The notes under the pieces were generated by a model that worked only from the letters and a program-made list of their open reading frames with translations, searched no databases and was not told where the DNA came from. Positions 1-6,632 of a stretch of DNA of 9,778 bases are shown here, piece by piece. The stretch is from QHWF01 sp036848175 (GTDB lineage: Bacteria; Acidobacteriota; Vicinamibacteria; Vicinamibacterales; CAVVIG01), in assembly GCA_036848175.1 (NCBI GenBank), contig DAIUKO010000297.1:1-9778 (forward strand). Direction: 5' to 3'. Each line of letters begins with the position of its first letter. Position 1 is the stretch's first letter. The translations under genes were made by a program, and so were the position numbers.

Positions 1-2
1 CC

Positions 3-188
3 GGCGAATCCGTGTGCCGGCAGATGGATCGGCCGGCCGACGGACTGCGAATCGTCGTGCGCCGCCTGCCGCGCGTGGCGACCGATCAAACGACGTCGAT
101 CGTCCACGCGCCAGCGCTCGATCCGCTCGAGGCGGTGCTGCCCATCATCCGCGACATGCAGCAGCTCGCGGCTGCCGCATCCCGATGA
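3..188 (+). CDS. C-terminal tail of an unidentified protein (5' truncated by window)
   Basis: An open frame runs from the window edge to a TGA at 186-188 and encodes the last 61 residues of a protein whose start lies to the left. The tail contains the stretch LRIVVRRLPRVATDQ and ends in a probable helix, LEAVLPIIRDMQQLAAAASR. I do not recognise the family from this fragment and see no catalytic motif. The main support for it being real is that its stop overlaps the ATG of the following deacetylase as ATGA, a common arrangement for translationally coupled genes, and that its composition is ordinary. It is probably part of the same operon as the deacetylase. A competing frame over the same bases is just the upstream extension of the deacetylase frame and is rich in Arg and Ala, as shadow translations in GC-rich DNA usually are. 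Confidence 0.5.
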   Translation, partial: GESVCRQMDRPADGLRIVVRRLPRVATDQTTSIVHAPALDPLEAVLPIIRDMQQLAAAASR

Positions 189-1198
189 CGTCCGCCGCCG
201 GCCGGTCAGCTCCGCTCGCGACCGTCGTGATGTACCACCGCGTCCTACCGTCGCGGACGGGACCGCTCGGCCGTCTCAATGCGCTCGACCTGGCCGCGTT
301 TCGCGATCAGCTTGCGTATATCCGTCATCACTACACACCGGTGTCGGTCGTCGAGCTGCTCGACGCCGCCGAGAACGCGTCGCCGCTGCCGCCGCGGCCG
401 ATCGTCCTGACCTTCGACGATGGCTACCGGGATCACCATCGCTACGTGCTTCCGCTGCTCCACGCATCGTCGATTCCGGCGGTGTTCTTTCCGGTGTCGT
501 CGTCGATGCTCGACCGGCAGGTCCTCGACGTCAACAAGATCCAATACATTCTCGCGATGAGCGACGAGGTGGGTTCGCTCGTGGACGCCATCGACGAGGC
601 GATTGTCCGCGAGTTGCGCCCCGGCCGGCTGCCCTCGCCGGCAGAATATCGCGCCAAATGGTGGAAACCGTCGCGGTGGGACTCAGCCGAGGTCGTCTAC
701 GTGAAGCGTCTCCTTCAGCACGCGCTGCCGGAGGCGATCCGCCGGGGGCTCGTCGACGCGTTGTTCCGCGAGCGAGTCTCGTCCGACGAGGCGGCGTTTG
801 CCGGCGAGCTGTATATGACCGCCGCTGAAGCGCGGGAGTTGGAAACCGCGGGTATGACCGTGGGTGCCCACGGCGACCGGCATCTCCGGCTGCCGACGCT
901 GTCGAGAGACGATCAAGCGCGCGAAATCGATGGCGCGCTTCGCGTGATCGACGCCATCGGCGGCTCGCGTCAGCGGTTCGCGTATTCGTACGCCAACGGT
1001 GAGCACGACGAGGATAGCGTTGATCTGCTGCGTGCTCGCGGGTGCGGCGTGGCATTCACGACTCGGCCGGATCTGGCGCGCGTCGCCGGGCCAGACATGC
1101 TGACCACGCCGCGCATCGACGCGAACGACCTGCCCACGCAGGCGGACGCACCGATCAGCTCCTGGACGAGCCGCGCGGCAGAACAGCCGAGAGATTGA
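185..1198 (+). CDS. Polysaccharide deacetylase (NodB homology domain, CE4)
   Basis: A 337-residue member of the carbohydrate esterase 4 / NodB family, metal-dependent enzymes that remove N- or O-acetyl groups from sugars or polysaccharides. The expected motifs appear in order. TFDDGY is at residues 76-81, with the catalytic base and metal-binding aspartates D78 and D79. HGDRH at 229-233 supplies the two metal-binding histidines (H229, H233). FAYSYANG at 265-272 stands in for the usual FxxPxG substrate-groove motif. No clear signal peptide precedes the domain, so cytoplasmic action or non-classical localisation is possible. The frame is open back to base 14, but I chose ATG 185 because the domain begins shortly after it (VVMYHRV) and it overlaps the upstream stop as ATGA. 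About 150 residues separate the first two motifs, an insertion relative to minimal NodB domains. The substrate cannot be read from sequence; the context suggests a surface polysaccharide or precursor. Confidence 0.92.
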   Translation: MTSAAGRSAPLATVVMYHRVLPSRTGPLGRLNALDLAAFRDQLAYIRHHYTPVSVVELLDAAENASPLPPRPIVLTFDDGYRDHHRYVLPLLHASSIPAVFFPVSSSMLDRQVLDVNKIQYILAMSDEVGSLVDAIDEAIVRELRPGRLPSPAEYRAKWWKPSRWDSAEVVYVKRLLQHALPEAIRRGLVDALFRERVSSDEAAFAGELYMTAAEARELETAGMTVGAHGDRHLRLPTLSRDDQAREIDGALRVIDAIGGSRQRFAYSYANGEHDEDSVDLLRARGCGVAFTTRPDLARVAGPDMLTTPRIDANDLPTQADAPISSWTSRAAEQPRD

Positions 1199-1218
1199 TA
1201 ACCTAGGACGTTCGAGCC

Positions 1219-2634
1219 ATGCGATTCACAGTTATCGGACACGCGTGTCTGTACATCGAGACCGGCGCCGAGCGGATCCTCGTCGACCCGTGGCTCTCGG
1301 GGTCGTGCTATTGGCGATCGTGGTGGCACTTTCCGCCGAACGCCGCGCTGTTGCCCGAGTACTTCAATCCCGACATCGTCTACGTCTCGCATCACCACTT
1401 CGATCACTTTCACTATCCGTCGCTGCGCCGGATTGCGAAGACGGCGCGCGTGCTCATCCCGCGGTTCGCGGTCGATGTGTCGCGCCACGAGCTCGATCAT
1501 CTCGGCTTCAAGGAGGTCGCGGAACTGCCGCACGGCGACGTGCTGACGCTGCCGAGCGGCACCCGGCTGGCGTCGTATCAGTACGGGCCCGACGACAGCG
1601 CGCTGGTCGTCGAGCGCAACGGCGTGGTCCTCGCCGACATGAACGACTGCAAGATCAACGGCCCGTCGGTGAAGCCCCTTCTGAAGACCTTCGGACGGCC
1701 GATGTTTCTCTTCAAGAGTCACTCGTTCGCCCAGGCCTACCCGAACTGCTACGACATCGCCGATCCGGCGGACGCCAAGCTGATGACGCGCGAAGATTTT
1801 CTCGAAACGTTCATCGAGACGATCCGCGAGCTGCGCCCGCAGTACGCCATCCCGTTCGCCAGCATGGTGGCCTTTCTGCACCCGGAGAGCCGGCCATGCA
1901 ATGCCTATGCGGTCCGCCCTCCGGAAGTCGCCGCCGCGATGGCCACCTCCGACGTCGCGGCCGCGACGAAGACCGTGCTGATGGTGCCCGGCGACAGCTG
2001 GAGCGCCGACTCGGGGTTCGCGCTGCAGCAGAACGACTACTACGAACGGCAGGACGAGTGGATTGACCGCCTCGCGTTGCAGTGGGCGCCGAAGATTGAG
2101 CAGGAAGAGATCGACGAGCGCGCCATCACCCTCACCTTCGACGCCTTCGAGCGTCACTTTGGCGGTTTCCTCCGATCGCTGCCGCCATTGGTCCGGCTCG
2201 TGCTGAAGAGGCCGATGGTCTTCTTCGTCCCGTCGGACGCGCTGCCCTACTGGGTGCTCGATTTCAGAAAACGGGAAGTCCGCCGGCTCGCGGCGCCGCC
2301 GCCGGATGGCGCGGCGATCGTCCGGATCGGCGAGGGGATTCTCGCCGACGCGATCGCGAAGAACGTCGTCGCCTTCGTTCACATCTCGATGCGCGTCCGC
2401 ATCGATCTCGCGCCGGGCGGCGTGCAGACCGACTTTCTGTTCTGGGGCCTGCTCTCGCTGCGCGAGCTCGGCTACTTCCCGCTGCGCCGCATGCTGACGA
2501 CGCGCGCCATCGCCGTCCTCTGGCGCAGGCGCGCCGAAGTCTGGGGCTTCGTCCGATCGCTACTCAGTCCGAAGTCGTTCGACGAGAAGGTGATGGGAAC
2601 GTTGATGAGCCGCCGTCAGGGCACGGCGCCCTGA
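1219..2634 (+). CDS. MBL-fold metallo-hydrolase resembling the C-terminal part of CMP-Neu5Ac hydroxylase
   Basis: A 471-residue protein. The N-terminal half is a metallo-beta-lactamase fold: GHACLYIE near residue 7, a DPWL strand end (23-26), and the metal motif HHHFDH at 58-63 (HxHxDH with H58, H60, D62, H63). Later ligand candidates are D143 in NDC and H221 in FLHPES. From memory, several segments match the MBL part of animal CMP-N-acetylneuraminate hydroxylase: the HAC start, DPWL plus a WW pair, the metal-motif strand, LRPQYAIPFA near 205-214, and a late FW motif near 408-409. The N-terminal Rieske iron-sulphur domain of that enzyme is absent. Residues about 300-430 form a second region like the hydroxylase tail. 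It starts 20 bp after the deacetylase stop, with AGGA at 1205-1208 as a possible ribosome site, so the two are probably co-transcribed. The reaction is unknown; hydrolysis or modification of a sugar nucleotide or glycan is a guess from context. Confidence 0.85.
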   Translation: MRFTVIGHACLYIETGAERILVDPWLSGSCYWRSWWHFPPNAALLPEYFNPDIVYVSHHHFDHFHYPSLRRIAKTARVLIPRFAVDVSRHELDHLGFKEVAELPHGDVLTLPSGTRLASYQYGPDDSALVVERNGVVLADMNDCKINGPSVKPLLKTFGRPMFLFKSHSFAQAYPNCYDIADPADAKLMTREDFLETFIETIRELRPQYAIPFASMVAFLHPESRPCNAYAVRPPEVAAAMATSDVAAATKTVLMVPGDSWSADSGFALQQNDYYERQDEWIDRLALQWAPKIEQEEIDERAITLTFDAFERHFGGFLRSLPPLVRLVLKRPMVFFVPSDALPYWVLDFRKREVRRLAAPPPDGAAIVRIGEGILADAIAKNVVAFVHISMRVRIDLAPGGVQTDFLFWGLLSLRELGYFPLRRMLTTRAIAVLWRRRAEVWGFVRSLLSPKSFDEKVMGTLMSRRQGTAP

Positions 2635-2637
2635 CGG
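2613..2637. terminator. Perfect 10-bp hairpin at the convergent gene junction
   Basis: CCGTCAGGGC at 2613-2622 is exactly complementary to GCCCTGACGG at 2628-2637, with the 5-nt loop ACGGC between. The hairpin covers the last codons and the TGA (2632-2634) of the MBL-fold gene and lies just beyond the stop of the convergent dehydrogenase gene at 2651. A very stable GC-rich stem exactly between two convergent 3' ends suggests a bidirectional transcription-end or mRNA 3'-protecting structure. Neither strand has a run of T after the stem, so it is not a canonical intrinsic terminator. Confidence 0.55.
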
Positions 2638-2650
2638 ATCGCGCTCGAGC

Positions 2651-3982
2651 TCACACGTCGGTGGCGCTCGTCGTGACGCGTCCCGACAGCCTGACGATGT
2701 TCGGCGACGAGAACCCGCGCAGCGCGTTCCGCGTATCGACGATCGGCACGCCGCTCGTGACCAACAGGTTCCAGTCGAACGCCGAATGGTCGGTGACGAT
2801 CACCACGCAGTCGACGCCGCCGCGCAGCGCCTCGGCCTCGGAGACAGCCGTGAACGAGTGTCCGCCCTCTTCGAGATGCGGTACGTACGGATCGCTGTAC
2901 GAGATGACGGCGCCGCGCCTGTCGAGCAGCGCGATGATGTCGAGCGCCGGCGACTCACGCACGTCGCCGACGTCGCGCTTGTACGCGACGCCGTAGACGT
3001 GCACCCGCGATCCGTTCACCGGCTTGCGTGATTCATTCAGCGCATCGACGACGCGCGCCAGCACGAATTCGGGCATCGAGCCGTTCACGTGGCCGGCGAG
3101 CTCGATGAAGCGGCATTCGAATCCGCTCTGGCGCGCCTTCCACGACAGGTAGAACGGATCGATCGGAATGCAGTGGCCGCCGAGGCCGGGCCCGGGATAG
3201 AACGGCATGAACCCGAACGGCTTGGTCTTCGCCGCCTCGATGACCTCCCAGACGTCGATGTCCATCGCGTGGCACATCTGGGCGACCTCGTTGACGAGGC
3301 CGATGTTCACCGCCCGAAACGTGTTCTCGAGCAGTTTCACCATCTCTGCGACCTTCGTCGAGCTGACCGGTACCACGGTCTCGACGGTCGCGCCGTAGAG
3401 CGCCGCGGCCACTTTCGTGCTCGCCGCATCCGACCCGCCGACGATCTTGGGAATGTTCCGGGTGGTGAATCGCTCGTTGCCGGGATCGACGCGCTCCGGC
3501 GAAAAGGCGAGAAAGAAATCGGCGCCGGCCTTGAGTCCGTTTGCTTCGAGCATCGGCTGAACGACTTCGTCGGTCGTGCCCGGGTAGGTCGTGGACTCGA
3601 GGATGATCAGCTGTCCCTTCCGCAGCGTCGCCGCCACGGCTTCCACCGACCGGACCACGTAGGAGAGATCCGGATCCTTCGTCTTGCGCAGCGGCGTCGG
3701 CACGCAGATGTCGATCACGTCGACGTCGCCGAGCTCGGCCATGTTCGTGGTCGCGCGCAGCCGTCCCGCCTTGACCTGCGCCGCGAGGTCGGCCTGTCGC
3801 ACGTCGGGGATGTAGCTGATGCCGTCGTTGATCTGATCCGTCTTCGAGCTGTCGACGTCGAAGCCGACGACGGTGAACCCGGCGCGCGCGAATTCGACGG
3901 CCAGCGGCAGGCCGACGTAGCCGAGACCGATGACGCCGACGCGGGCGTGCCGGGATTGAATGCGATCGTGCAAGGCGTTCAT
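2651..3982 (-). CDS. wbpA: Nucleotide-sugar 6-dehydrogenase, WbpA type (UDP-GlcNAc dehydrogenase)
   Basis: A 443-residue enzyme of the UDP-glucose/GDP-mannose dehydrogenase family, which oxidises C6 of a nucleotide sugar to the uronic acid in two NAD+-dependent steps. The N-terminal Rossmann motif is GLGYVG at 19-24, SPERVDPGNE is at 161-170, the central-domain helix with KLLENTFR is at 216-223, and catalytic C271 lies in GGHCIPIDP (268-276). A C-terminal nucleotide-binding domain (about 323-425) carries YGVAYKRDVGDVRESP. The extended PGPGLGGHCIPIDPFYLSWKA form and the FIELAG motif are typical of the WbpA/WbpO/TviB branch that uses UDP-N-acetylhexosamines rather than UDP-glucose, so UDP-GlcNAc is the best guess. 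Length is normal. It follows gmd by 40 bp on the same strand. The ATG at 3982 is preceded by AGGTCACC, part of a duplicated 10-bp unit. The exact substrate (GlcNAc or ManNAc) is not settled by sequence. Confidence 0.93.
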   Translation of the reverse strand: MNALHDRIQSRHARVGVIGLGYVGLPLAVEFARAGFTVVGFDVDSSKTDQINDGISYIPDVRQADLAAQVKAGRLRATTNMAELGDVDVIDICVPTPLRKTKDPDLSYVVRSVEAVAATLRKGQLIILESTTYPGTTDEVVQPMLEANGLKAGADFFLAFSPERVDPGNERFTTRNIPKIVGGSDAASTKVAAALYGATVETVVPVSSTKVAEMVKLLENTFRAVNIGLVNEVAQMCHAMDIDVWEVIEAAKTKPFGFMPFYPGPGLGGHCIPIDPFYLSWKARQSGFECRFIELAGHVNGSMPEFVLARVVDALNESRKPVNGSRVHVYGVAYKRDVGDVRESPALDIIALLDRRGAVISYSDPYVPHLEEGGHSFTAVSEAEALRGGVDCVVIVTDHSAFDWNLLVTSGVPIVDTRNALRGFSSPNIVRLSGRVTTSATDV

Positions 3983-4000
3983 GGTGACCTATGGTGACCT
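3981..4000. repeat. Tandem duplication of a 10-bp unit at the wbpA-like start
   Basis: The unit ATGGTGACCT occurs twice in direct succession (3981-3990 and 3991-4000). Read on the coding (minus) strand this is AGGTCACCAT twice, and the second copy supplies the AGGT ribosome-site core and the first two bases of the ATG start. The duplication therefore copies the translation initiation region of the dehydrogenase. Only the second copy leads into ATG; the first runs into ATA. Confidence 0.9.
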
Positions 4001-4022
4001 ATTGGTTTGAAGAACCGGTGTG

Positions 4023-5018
4023 CTACGGCGTCTGGAGCCGATCGGCGAGCCGCGGCGCCGCCGCGACGCGCTCGAGATCGGCGTCGACCATCATGTTGAT
4101 CAAGCCTTCGAAATCGACCGTGGGTTTCCAGCCGAGCTGCGTGCGTGCTTTCGTACTGTCGCCGATCAAGCGATCGACCTCAGCGGGGCGAATGAGTTTC
4201 GGATCGAGCGTGACGTACTTGTGCCAGTCGAGCCCCACGTGCGAGAACGCGACGTCGACGAGGTCGCGGACCGAATGGCTGATGCCGGTGGCGATGACGT
4301 AGTCCTCGGGGCGCTCCTGCTGGAGCATCAGCCACATCGCCTGGACGTAGTCGCCGGCGAACCCCCAGTCGCGCTGGGCGTCGAGGTTGCCGAGCGTCAC
4401 CGTGCTCGCGGCACCGAGTTTGATGCGCGCGACGCCGTCGGTGACTTTGCGGGTGACGAACTCGAGACCGCGGCGCGGCGACTCGTGGTTGAACAGCATC
4501 CCCGACACCGCGAACAGATCGTAGCTCTCGCGGTAGTTGACGGTGATGTAGTGGGCGAACGCCTTCGAGACGCCGTAGGGGCTTCGCGGATAGAACGGCG
4601 TCTGCTCGGTCTGCGGCACCTCGCGAACTTTGCCGAACATCTCGCTGGACGAGGCCTGATAGAGGCGGATCGACGAATCGACCTGACGAATTGATTCGAG
4701 CACGCGCGTGACGCCTTGCGAGTTGTACTCGCACGTCAGCATCGGCTGATCCCAGGACGCCGGCACGAACGACATCGCCGCGAGGTTGTAGATCTCGTGC
4801 GGACGCACTTCGTCGATGAGCCGCAGGATCGAAAGCTGATCCAGCAGATCGGCCGGCTTCAACGTGATGCGATCGACGAGATGCTGAATGCGCCAGTAGT
4901 TCGGCGCGCTCGCGCGCCGCGCCGTCCCCACCACTTCGTAGCCCTTCGTGAGCAGCAGTTCTGCGAGGTAGGATCCGTCCTGGCCGGTGATTCCGGTGAT
5001 AATGGCCCGCTTCGACAT
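4023..5018 (-). CDS. gmd: GDP-mannose 4,6-dehydratase
   Basis: A 331-residue extended short-chain dehydrogenase/reductase that converts GDP-D-mannose to GDP-4-keto-6-deoxy-D-mannose, the branch point to GDP-D-rhamnose, GDP-L-fucose and related sugars. The NADP-binding motif GITGQDG is at 9-15, the Gmd-typical AAMSFVPASWDQP near 80-92, the active-site SSSEMFG at 123-129, the YxxxK pair Y148/K152 in YGVSK, and the diagnostic NHESPRRG at 177-184. RDWGFAGDYV near 216-225 and the late WKP motif also fit. Length is close to the usual 320-370. The ATG at 5018 sits directly before the Rossmann strand (SKRAIITG). It is the first gene of a two-gene minus-strand unit with the WbpA-like dehydrogenase. 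A dedicated reductase (Rmd or Fcl) is not adjacent. The only reductase-like gene in the window is the RmlD-like one at 7791-8660. Confidence 0.96.
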   Translation of the reverse strand: MSKRAIITGITGQDGSYLAELLLTKGYEVVGTARRASAPNYWRIQHLVDRITLKPADLLDQLSILRLIDEVRPHEIYNLAAMSFVPASWDQPMLTCEYNSQGVTRVLESIRQVDSSIRLYQASSSEMFGKVREVPQTEQTPFYPRSPYGVSKAFAHYITVNYRESYDLFAVSGMLFNHESPRRGLEFVTRKVTDGVARIKLGAASTVTLGNLDAQRDWGFAGDYVQAMWLMLQQERPEDYVIATGISHSVRDLVDVAFSHVGLDWHKYVTLDPKLIRPAEVDRLIGDSTKARTQLGWKPTVDFEGLINMMVDADLERVAAAPRLADRLQTP

Positions 5019-5040
5019 CTCGAAAGTCCATCAGTGTAGC
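5019..5040. promoter_or_regulatory. 22-bp divergent gap between gmd and the methyltransferase gene
   Basis: The start codons of gmd (minus) and the methyltransferase (plus) are separated by only 22 bp. Promoters for at least one direction must therefore lie inside the opposing coding region. Neither start has a clear Shine-Dalgarno sequence. On the minus strand TACACT (near 5034-5039) resembles a -10 box and on the plus strand GATAAT (4998-5003) does, but I find no matching -35 box for either, so neither is called as a promoter. Confidence 0.3.
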
Positions 5041-6120
5041 ATGACCACGGATGACCTCGACAGGCTCGAGCGCGAGCGGCGAGACGCTGACACCGCGTAC
5101 AACTCTGCACTGACAACCCTCGATCGCGTTGTCAATGAGACGCACGGGCGGCCGCTGGCCCGTGAGGATTTCGATCGCCTCGCGACCTCGCTCATCCTGC
5201 TGCTGCAGAAGATCACCGCGTTGGTCGAGACCAAGGATCGTGCGCTGGCGGCCGACGCGCGCGCCGGCGTCGCGCGCATCGACACCGCGCACGAGATGAT
5301 TGCAGAACTGAGAACCCAGGTCGGCGTCATGCGGCGCGCGGTCCGATCGCTCGAGGCGCCGGCCGCGGCCGGCGTCGCCGCCGCTCCCCCGTCCGCGGCG
5401 GTTCCGGCGGATGCCGTCTACGTCGCGTTCGAGGACGAATTCCGCGGGTCGGACGCGGCCATCGCCGCGCGCCTGCGGCAGTACCTGCCGCTCTTCGCCG
5501 GCGCCAGCGACGTCGTCGACATCGGATGTGGACGCGGCGAATTCCTCGCCGCGCTCAACGACGCCGGCGTCCGCGCGCGCGGCGTCGACGCGAACGGTGA
5601 AATGGCGGCGGTTGCGCGCGGGCGCGGGCTCGACGTCGTTCACGGCGACGCGCTGGCGTTCGTCGAAGGATTGCCGCCCGAATCGATCGGCGGCGCGATC
5701 GCGACGCAGGTCGTCGAGCATCTCGAGCCGGCGTATCTCCTGCGGCTGATCGATGCGCTCGCGCGCGCGCTCCGCCCGAATGCGCCGATCGTGCTCGAAA
5801 CGATCAACCCGGCGTGCTGGCTCGCCTTCTTCAGCAGCTACCTCCGCGACTTCACGCATGTCCGTCCGCTGCACCCCGAAACGCTGCAGTACCTGCTGCG
5901 CGCGCACGGTTTCACGCGGGTCGTCCTGCAGTACAGCGCGCCGGTTCCCGAGCACATGAAGATGAAAACCGTCGACCTGCCGGCCGACCTCCTGTCGTCG
6001 ACCGATCCGCTCGCGGTCGAGGTGTCGCGGATCGCGCACACGCTGAACGCGAACGCGGTGATCCTGAACAACCTGATGTTCACGCATCTCGACTACGCGG
6101 CCGTCGGTTATCGCGACTGA
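5041..6120 (+). CDS. Coiled-coil class I SAM methyltransferase, glycan-modifying type
   Basis: A 359-residue protein. Residues about 1-105 are charged and helical with heptad-like spacing (probable coiled coil). An Ala/Pro-rich linker (about 105-125) follows. The methyltransferase domain opens with YVAFEDEFRG (127-136) and holds the SAM-binding motif DIGCGRGEF (160-168), an acidic VDANGEM strand, QVVEHLEP from 223, and THVRPLHPETL at 272-282. The FEDEFRG opening and HPETL motif are typical, in my recollection, of methyltransferases that act on bacterial polysaccharides, including domains in multi-domain O-antigen and S-layer-glycan enzymes. Likely role: O-methylation of a sugar in the polymer, possibly at the chain end. 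In-frame GTG and ATG codons upstream (4987, 5002) would extend it into gmd; I chose ATG 5041 because the extension has no domain character. The acetyltransferase gene follows after 28 bp. Confidence 0.88.
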   Translation: MTTDDLDRLERERRDADTAYNSALTTLDRVVNETHGRPLAREDFDRLATSLILLLQKITALVETKDRALAADARAGVARIDTAHEMIAELRTQVGVMRRAVRSLEAPAAAGVAAAPPSAAVPADAVYVAFEDEFRGSDAAIAARLRQYLPLFAGASDVVDIGCGRGEFLAALNDAGVRARGVDANGEMAAVARGRGLDVVHGDALAFVEGLPPESIGGAIATQVVEHLEPAYLLRLIDALARALRPNAPIVLETINPACWLAFFSSYLRDFTHVRPLHPETLQYLLRAHGFTRVVLQYSAPVPEHMKMKTVDLPADLLSSTDPLAVEVSRIAHTLNANAVILNNLMFTHLDYAAVGYRD

Positions 6121-6137
6121 TGCGGGACCATTCCTAC

Positions 6138-6141
6138 GGAG
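6138..6141 (+). promoter_or_regulatory. Ribosome binding site for the acetyltransferase gene
   Basis: GGAG lies 7 nt before the ATG at 6149, an ideal position. It is one of the clearest Shine-Dalgarno sites in the window and fixes the start of the acetyltransferase. Confidence 0.7.
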
Positions 6142-6148
6142 CCATCTG

Positions 6149-6622
6149 ATGCCTGTTGCAGACAGCGTGACCCTCGGCAATCGTGTCGTCATCCCGCAGC
6201 CGCAGCTCGTCAACCTGTACGGCTGCCGCGTCGGTGACGACGTCAAGCTCGGCGCGTTCGTGGAGATCCAGAAGAACGCCACCGTCGGCGCGCGGTGCAA
6301 GATCTCCTCGCACACGTTCATCTGCGAAGGCGTGACCATCGAAGACGATGTGTTCGTCGGGCACGGCGTCATGTTCATCAACGACAAGTACCCGCGCGCG
6401 TCGATCGATGGCCGGCTGCAGACCGAGGCCGACTGGTCGGTCGTGCCCACGGTCGTCCGGCGGGGTGCCTCGATCGGCAGCGGCGCCGTCATCCTCTGCG
6501 GCGTCACCATCGGATCGGACGCGATGATCGGCGCCGGCGCGGTCGTCACACGCGATGTTCCCGACGGCGCGGTGGTCGCCGGCACGCCCGCGCGCCTCAT
6601 CCGAGCCGCTGAGGCCGGCTGA
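6149..6622 (+). CDS. wbpD: WbpD-like sugar-nucleotide N-acetyltransferase (left-handed beta-helix)
   Basis: A 157-residue hexapeptide-repeat acyltransferase. Imperfect [LIV]-G-x4 repeats run through most of the chain: GCRVGDDVKLGAFVEIQ near 25-41, ATVGARCKIS (44-53), GVTIEDDVFVGHGV (61-74), GASIGSGAVI (106-115), VTIGSDAMIGAGAVV (119-133), then the closing VVAGTPARLI (142-151). The loop FINDKYPR (76-83) plus LQTEADW (90-96), and the SSHTFICEGV stretch, are characteristic of UDP-2-acetamido-3-amino-glucuronate N-acetyltransferases (WbpD/WlbB) and close relatives. These use acetyl-CoA to acetylate the 3-amino group on the way to UDP-diacetamido-uronic acids. A related enzyme acting on another amino sugar nucleotide is the main alternative. 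Length is slightly shorter than typical WbpD but the fold looks complete. It shares a strand with the methyltransferase upstream and the flavoprotein 10 bp downstream, and pairs logically with the WbpA-like dehydrogenase on the other strand. Confidence 0.88.
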   Translation: MPVADSVTLGNRVVIPQPQLVNLYGCRVGDDVKLGAFVEIQKNATVGARCKISSHTFICEGVTIEDDVFVGHGVMFINDKYPRASIDGRLQTEADWSVVPTVVRRGASIGSGAVILCGVTIGSDAMIGAGAVVTRDVPDGAVVAGTPARLIRAAEAG

Positions 6623-6632
6623 CCCGCCCGCC

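Noticed and set aside
14..184. 57-residue N-terminal extension of the deacetylase
   Set aside because: Arg/Ala-rich, no signal peptide or domain, and overlaps the better-looking tail of the upstream gene; the ATGA overlap at 185-188 supports the shorter start.
970..2382. 470-residue open frame on the minus strand
   Set aside because: Antisense to the MBL-fold gene and the end of the deacetylase; low-complexity charged composition and no domain.
3089..3997. 302-residue open frame on the plus strand
   Set aside because: Mirror of the WbpA-like dehydrogenase, which carries the full set of family motifs.
4004..4016. GGTT/AACC hairpin between gmd and the WbpA-like gene
   Set aside because: Only four base pairs around five bases; too weak to call a terminator or attenuator.
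4998..5003. GATAAT as a plus-strand -10 box for the methyltransferase gene
   Set aside because: Matches TATAAT at five of six positions, but the bases 17 bp upstream bear no resemblance to a -35 box; one hexamer alone is not enough.
4987..5040. Upstream GTG/ATG starts for the methyltransferase gene
   Set aside because: They would extend the protein 13-18 residues into the gmd start region with no domain character and no convincing ribosome site.
4180..6600. 806-residue open frame on the minus strand
   Set aside because: It runs antisense to the acetyltransferase and methyltransferase genes and then out of frame through gmd, all of which have clear motifs. Its translation is Arg/Ala/Asp-rich with no recognisable domain, as expected for a shadow frame in GC-rich DNA.
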